Shown here one piece after another: positions 62,304 through 64,000 of a DNA stretch of 64,000 nucleotides. Location: contig NZ_CP012945.1 in assembly GCF_001402915.1 (NCBI RefSeq), positions 744,001 through 808,000 on the forward strand, written 5' to 3'. Numbering within the stretch: position 1 is the first letter of the stretch; the number at the start of each line of letters is the position of its first letter. The stretch is from Devosia sp. A16. GTDB taxonomy: Bacteria; Pseudomonadota; Alphaproteobacteria; Rhizobiales; Devosiaceae. The position numbers and the translations under genes were made by a program. Under the pieces are notes generated by a model. That model was not told the DNA's origin, searched no databases, and worked only from the letters and a program-made list of their open reading frames with translations.

Positions 62304-63053
62304 ATGCCGCGGTTACTTGCGGACAAACTTCAATCGAGCATCACGCGGATCCATGCGGCGGCCGATCCGGGTGCGTTGATGCGCGCCCTGTCCGAAGGCC
62401 TGGGCGCGTTCGGCATCGACGGGTTCCTCTTGGCGCTGGACTTCGGCAGCGCCGAAGAGATGCTGTCGACGCCGTTGCAGCAGCTGCCGGGCCATCTCGG
62501 GCGCCTGCGTGAACACGACCTGCTGCAGGCCGATCCGATCATCGCCCGTATCCTCGGCGGCGACACGGCCTTCAGCTTCGACACGCGCGAACTGGCCGCC
62601 GGCGACCAGCCCGATCCGCGCTGGCGCTCCCTGGTCCGCGACGCCCCGCCGCTATCGGGCAGGGTGCTGCCGCTGCCCAGCGCCGCGGGGCTGAAGAGCG
62701 TCGCCATCGTCTGCACCACGGCCGACCAGCCGCTCGACGCGCTCGCCGTCGATTGCGCCGGCATCATCGCCCGGGTGGCGCAGATGCGGGCGCAACTGCC
62801 GGCACTGTCCGGGGAGAACAGTGACGGACGGTTGCTGGCCGCCAATCTCAGCGGCGTGCAGCTCGAAGTGCTGACCTGGGCGGCCAGGGGCAAATCCAAC
62901 GCCGACATCGCCATCATCACCGGCCACTCGCCCCGCACCGTCAGCTACCACATGAGCGAAATCCTGAGAAAACTCGGAGTCTCCGGCCGCGGTCAGGCCA
63001 TCGCGCTGCTGGCGCGAACCGAGCGCGGCGGTCCCACGCCACCGACGAGCTGA
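62304..63053 (+). CDS. LuxR-family regulator with autoinducer-like domain (orphan)
   Basis: 249 aa from ATG 62304. The N-terminal part resembles the autoinducer-binding domain (EHDLLQADPIIARIL keeps the Asp-Pro pair). C-terminal GerE HTH: LSGVQLEVLTWAARGKSNAD and SYHMSEILRKLGVSGRGQAI. No LuxI synthase is in the window, so it is a LuxR solo or only structurally related. Placed 124 bp after the chemoreceptor. Confidence 0.8.
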   Translation: MPRLLADKLQSSITRIHAAADPGALMRALSEGLGAFGIDGFLLALDFGSAEEMLSTPLQQLPGHLGRLREHDLLQADPIIARILGGDTAFSFDTRELAAGDQPDPRWRSLVRDAPPLSGRVLPLPSAAGLKSVAIVCTTADQPLDALAVDCAGIIARVAQMRAQLPALSGENSDGRLLAANLSGVQLEVLTWAARGKSNADIAIITGHSPRTVSYHMSEILRKLGVSGRGQAIALLARTERGGPTPPTS

Positions 63054-63097
63054 CGACAGGTCGAGTGGCGCCTATCGCGCCTGGGGAGGCAGCAACC

Positions 63098-63394
63098 ATG
63101 TATCCAGCATATCTGGGCGGTCTGATCGTCGGCGCGACGATCGGCGCACTCATTGTCGGCGGCCTCCTCGGCTGGGCCATCCACAAAGCGGCACGGCTCG
63201 ATTACCGCATCGCCGATGCAATCGGCGTTCTGCTGGTCCCGGTGGTCGCCATTTTCGGCACCGCCGTGGAGAGGCAAGGCCCGGTGGTCGCAGTAACGGT
63301 GTATGGACTCGCCGCTCTCATCGCCTATTTCCTGCTGCGACTGTTGCGGCGCTGGATGAGGTCTCCCGGCAGCCGGAAGGCGGGCGAGGAATAG
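63098..63394 (+). CDS. Small integral membrane protein, 98 aa
   Basis: MYPAYLGGLIVGATIGALIV begins the first of three membrane segments; the last ends LLRLLRRWMRS with positive residues inside. Gly-rich small-xxx-small packing in helix 1. Function unknown. Confidence 0.65.
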   Translation: MYPAYLGGLIVGATIGALIVGGLLGWAIHKAARLDYRIADAIGVLLVPVVAIFGTAVERQGPVVAVTVYGLAALIAYFLLRLLRRWMRSPGSRKAGEE

Positions 63395-63419
63395 CGGGCG
63401 GCGCAGCAGATGGGCGGGC

Positions 63420-64000
63420 TCAGCCGCCCTCACCCACCATGTGATCAGCGACGCTGTAGCTGTGGCTCGCCTGGTAGGCGTTGCGGCCGCGGTTCATGTG
63501 CGTGAGGTTGAAGCGGCGGATGGCGCGCCGCATCCACGGGGTGGCGAGCAGTTGGCGAAGCGACGCGGCGCCGCGCACCCGGATGCCGAAAATGTCGGCG
63601 CCGTTGGGAAAGAACCAGCCGATATCCTCCGCCGCCGCGACGCTCCCGGTCAGCCGGAGCTCATCGAGCTGCTCGGGCGTGACCGAGCCATCGGTGGTGA
63701 AATCGGAGAGGTGCACGATGAAGCGCCCGCGCACCCCATCGCCATCGGCATAGAGGGTGAAGAGCTCCATCCAGCTGGCATTGACCCGCACCAGCGGCTT
63801 GTCGGAGGTGGAAGGGAGGCATGAGACCGACCACCAGAACCGCTCGGTGCGGCGCGGCATCGGGATGCACTGCCTGGCATAGAGGCGCAGCAACTCGAAT
63901 ACCTCCGCCGCCTGCGGCCGGGCGGCGAGCTTATGATAGCGCGGCAGGTACTTGAAGCGCAGCTCGGTCGCTTCCGGCCGCTCCTCGGCGTCAGGCAGTT
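63420..64000 (-). CDS. Hypothetical protein, 5' end outside window
   Basis: Open to the right edge (frame reads ...RFKYLPRYHKLAARPQAAEV at the edge side), so the start lies beyond 64000. At least 193 residues: VFELLRLYARQCIPMPRRTE, SWMELFTLYADGDGVRGRFI, LSDFTTDGSVTPEQLDELRL and HMNRGRNAYQASHSYSVADH. No family recognised. Confidence 0.55.
   Translation of the reverse strand, partial: LPDAEERPEATELRFKYLPRYHKLAARPQAAEVFELLRLYARQCIPMPRRTERFWWSVSCLPSTSDKPLVRVNASWMELFTLYADGDGVRGRFIVHLSDFTTDGSVTPEQLDELRLTGSVAAAEDIGWFFPNGADIFGIRVRGAASLRQLLATPWMRRAIRRFNLTHMNRGRNAYQASHSYSVADHMVGEGG

Overview
The window is high-GC DNA with dense coding and high third-position GC. It most resembles an alphaproteobacterium of the Hyphomicrobiales (Rhizobiales), possibly Devosia or a relative. 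Supporting signs are a DUF930 protein, EcfG-type GGAAC-N16-CRTT promoters, RIME-like intergenic palindromes and many small proteins typical of that order. The genus is inference. No tRNA, rRNA, integrase, transposase or CRISPR array was recognised.

Layout: (1) 1-3.9 kb: the end of an RDD membrane protein, a frameshifted small membrane protein, a HipBA toxin-antitoxin pair with two operator pairs, and small genes. (2) 4.0-8.1 kb: a RIME-like palindrome, then what looks like the early control and replication module of a prophage. It has an S24 repressor divergent from tightly overlapping genes that include a DnaA domain IV-like protein and end in a NusG paralog; no structural phage genes follow. 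(3) 8.1-18.9 kb: an ArsR/SRPBCC/DHFR-fold operon, a large hybrid histidine kinase broken by a one-base frameshift, an SDR/SnoaL pair with a divergent LysR, a receiver-only response regulator beside a decayed receiver remnant, and three transcription units (DUF72, 81-aa protein plus AlkB, exported protein), each with an EcfG-type promoter.

(4) 19.0-27.5 kb: a divergent uptake and catabolism locus. Two sugar-type ABC permeases and a binding protein lie on the minus strand; a ROK regulator, an M81 (MlrC-like) hydrolase, the ABC ATPase and a degenerate M24-fold protein lie on the plus strand. Two copies of one palindromic operator sit between the halves. (5) 27.5-39.5 kb: an accessory stretch of small and mostly unnamed genes. 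It carries two cold-shock proteins, an rpsU paralog, DUF930 and DUF6894 proteins, a TetR/hydrolase pair, several within-window paralog pairs, and two copies of a structured non-coding repeat.

(6) 39.7-52.6 kb: a catabolic cluster of hydantoinase/oxoprolinase subunits (HyuA, HyuB), a ribose-type ABC importer, a GAF protein, an amidohydrolase, an M20 hydrolase, a divergent DHDPS-family aldolase and a GntR regulator. It probably imports and opens a cyclic amide-like compound. (7) 52.8-64 kb: AraC-controlled SDR/esterase/monooxygenase genes, an APH-like kinase, a methyltransferase, a GcvA-like LysR, MsrB with a PfkB sugar kinase, a globin-coupled chemoreceptor, an orphan LuxR and a partial unknown gene at the right edge.
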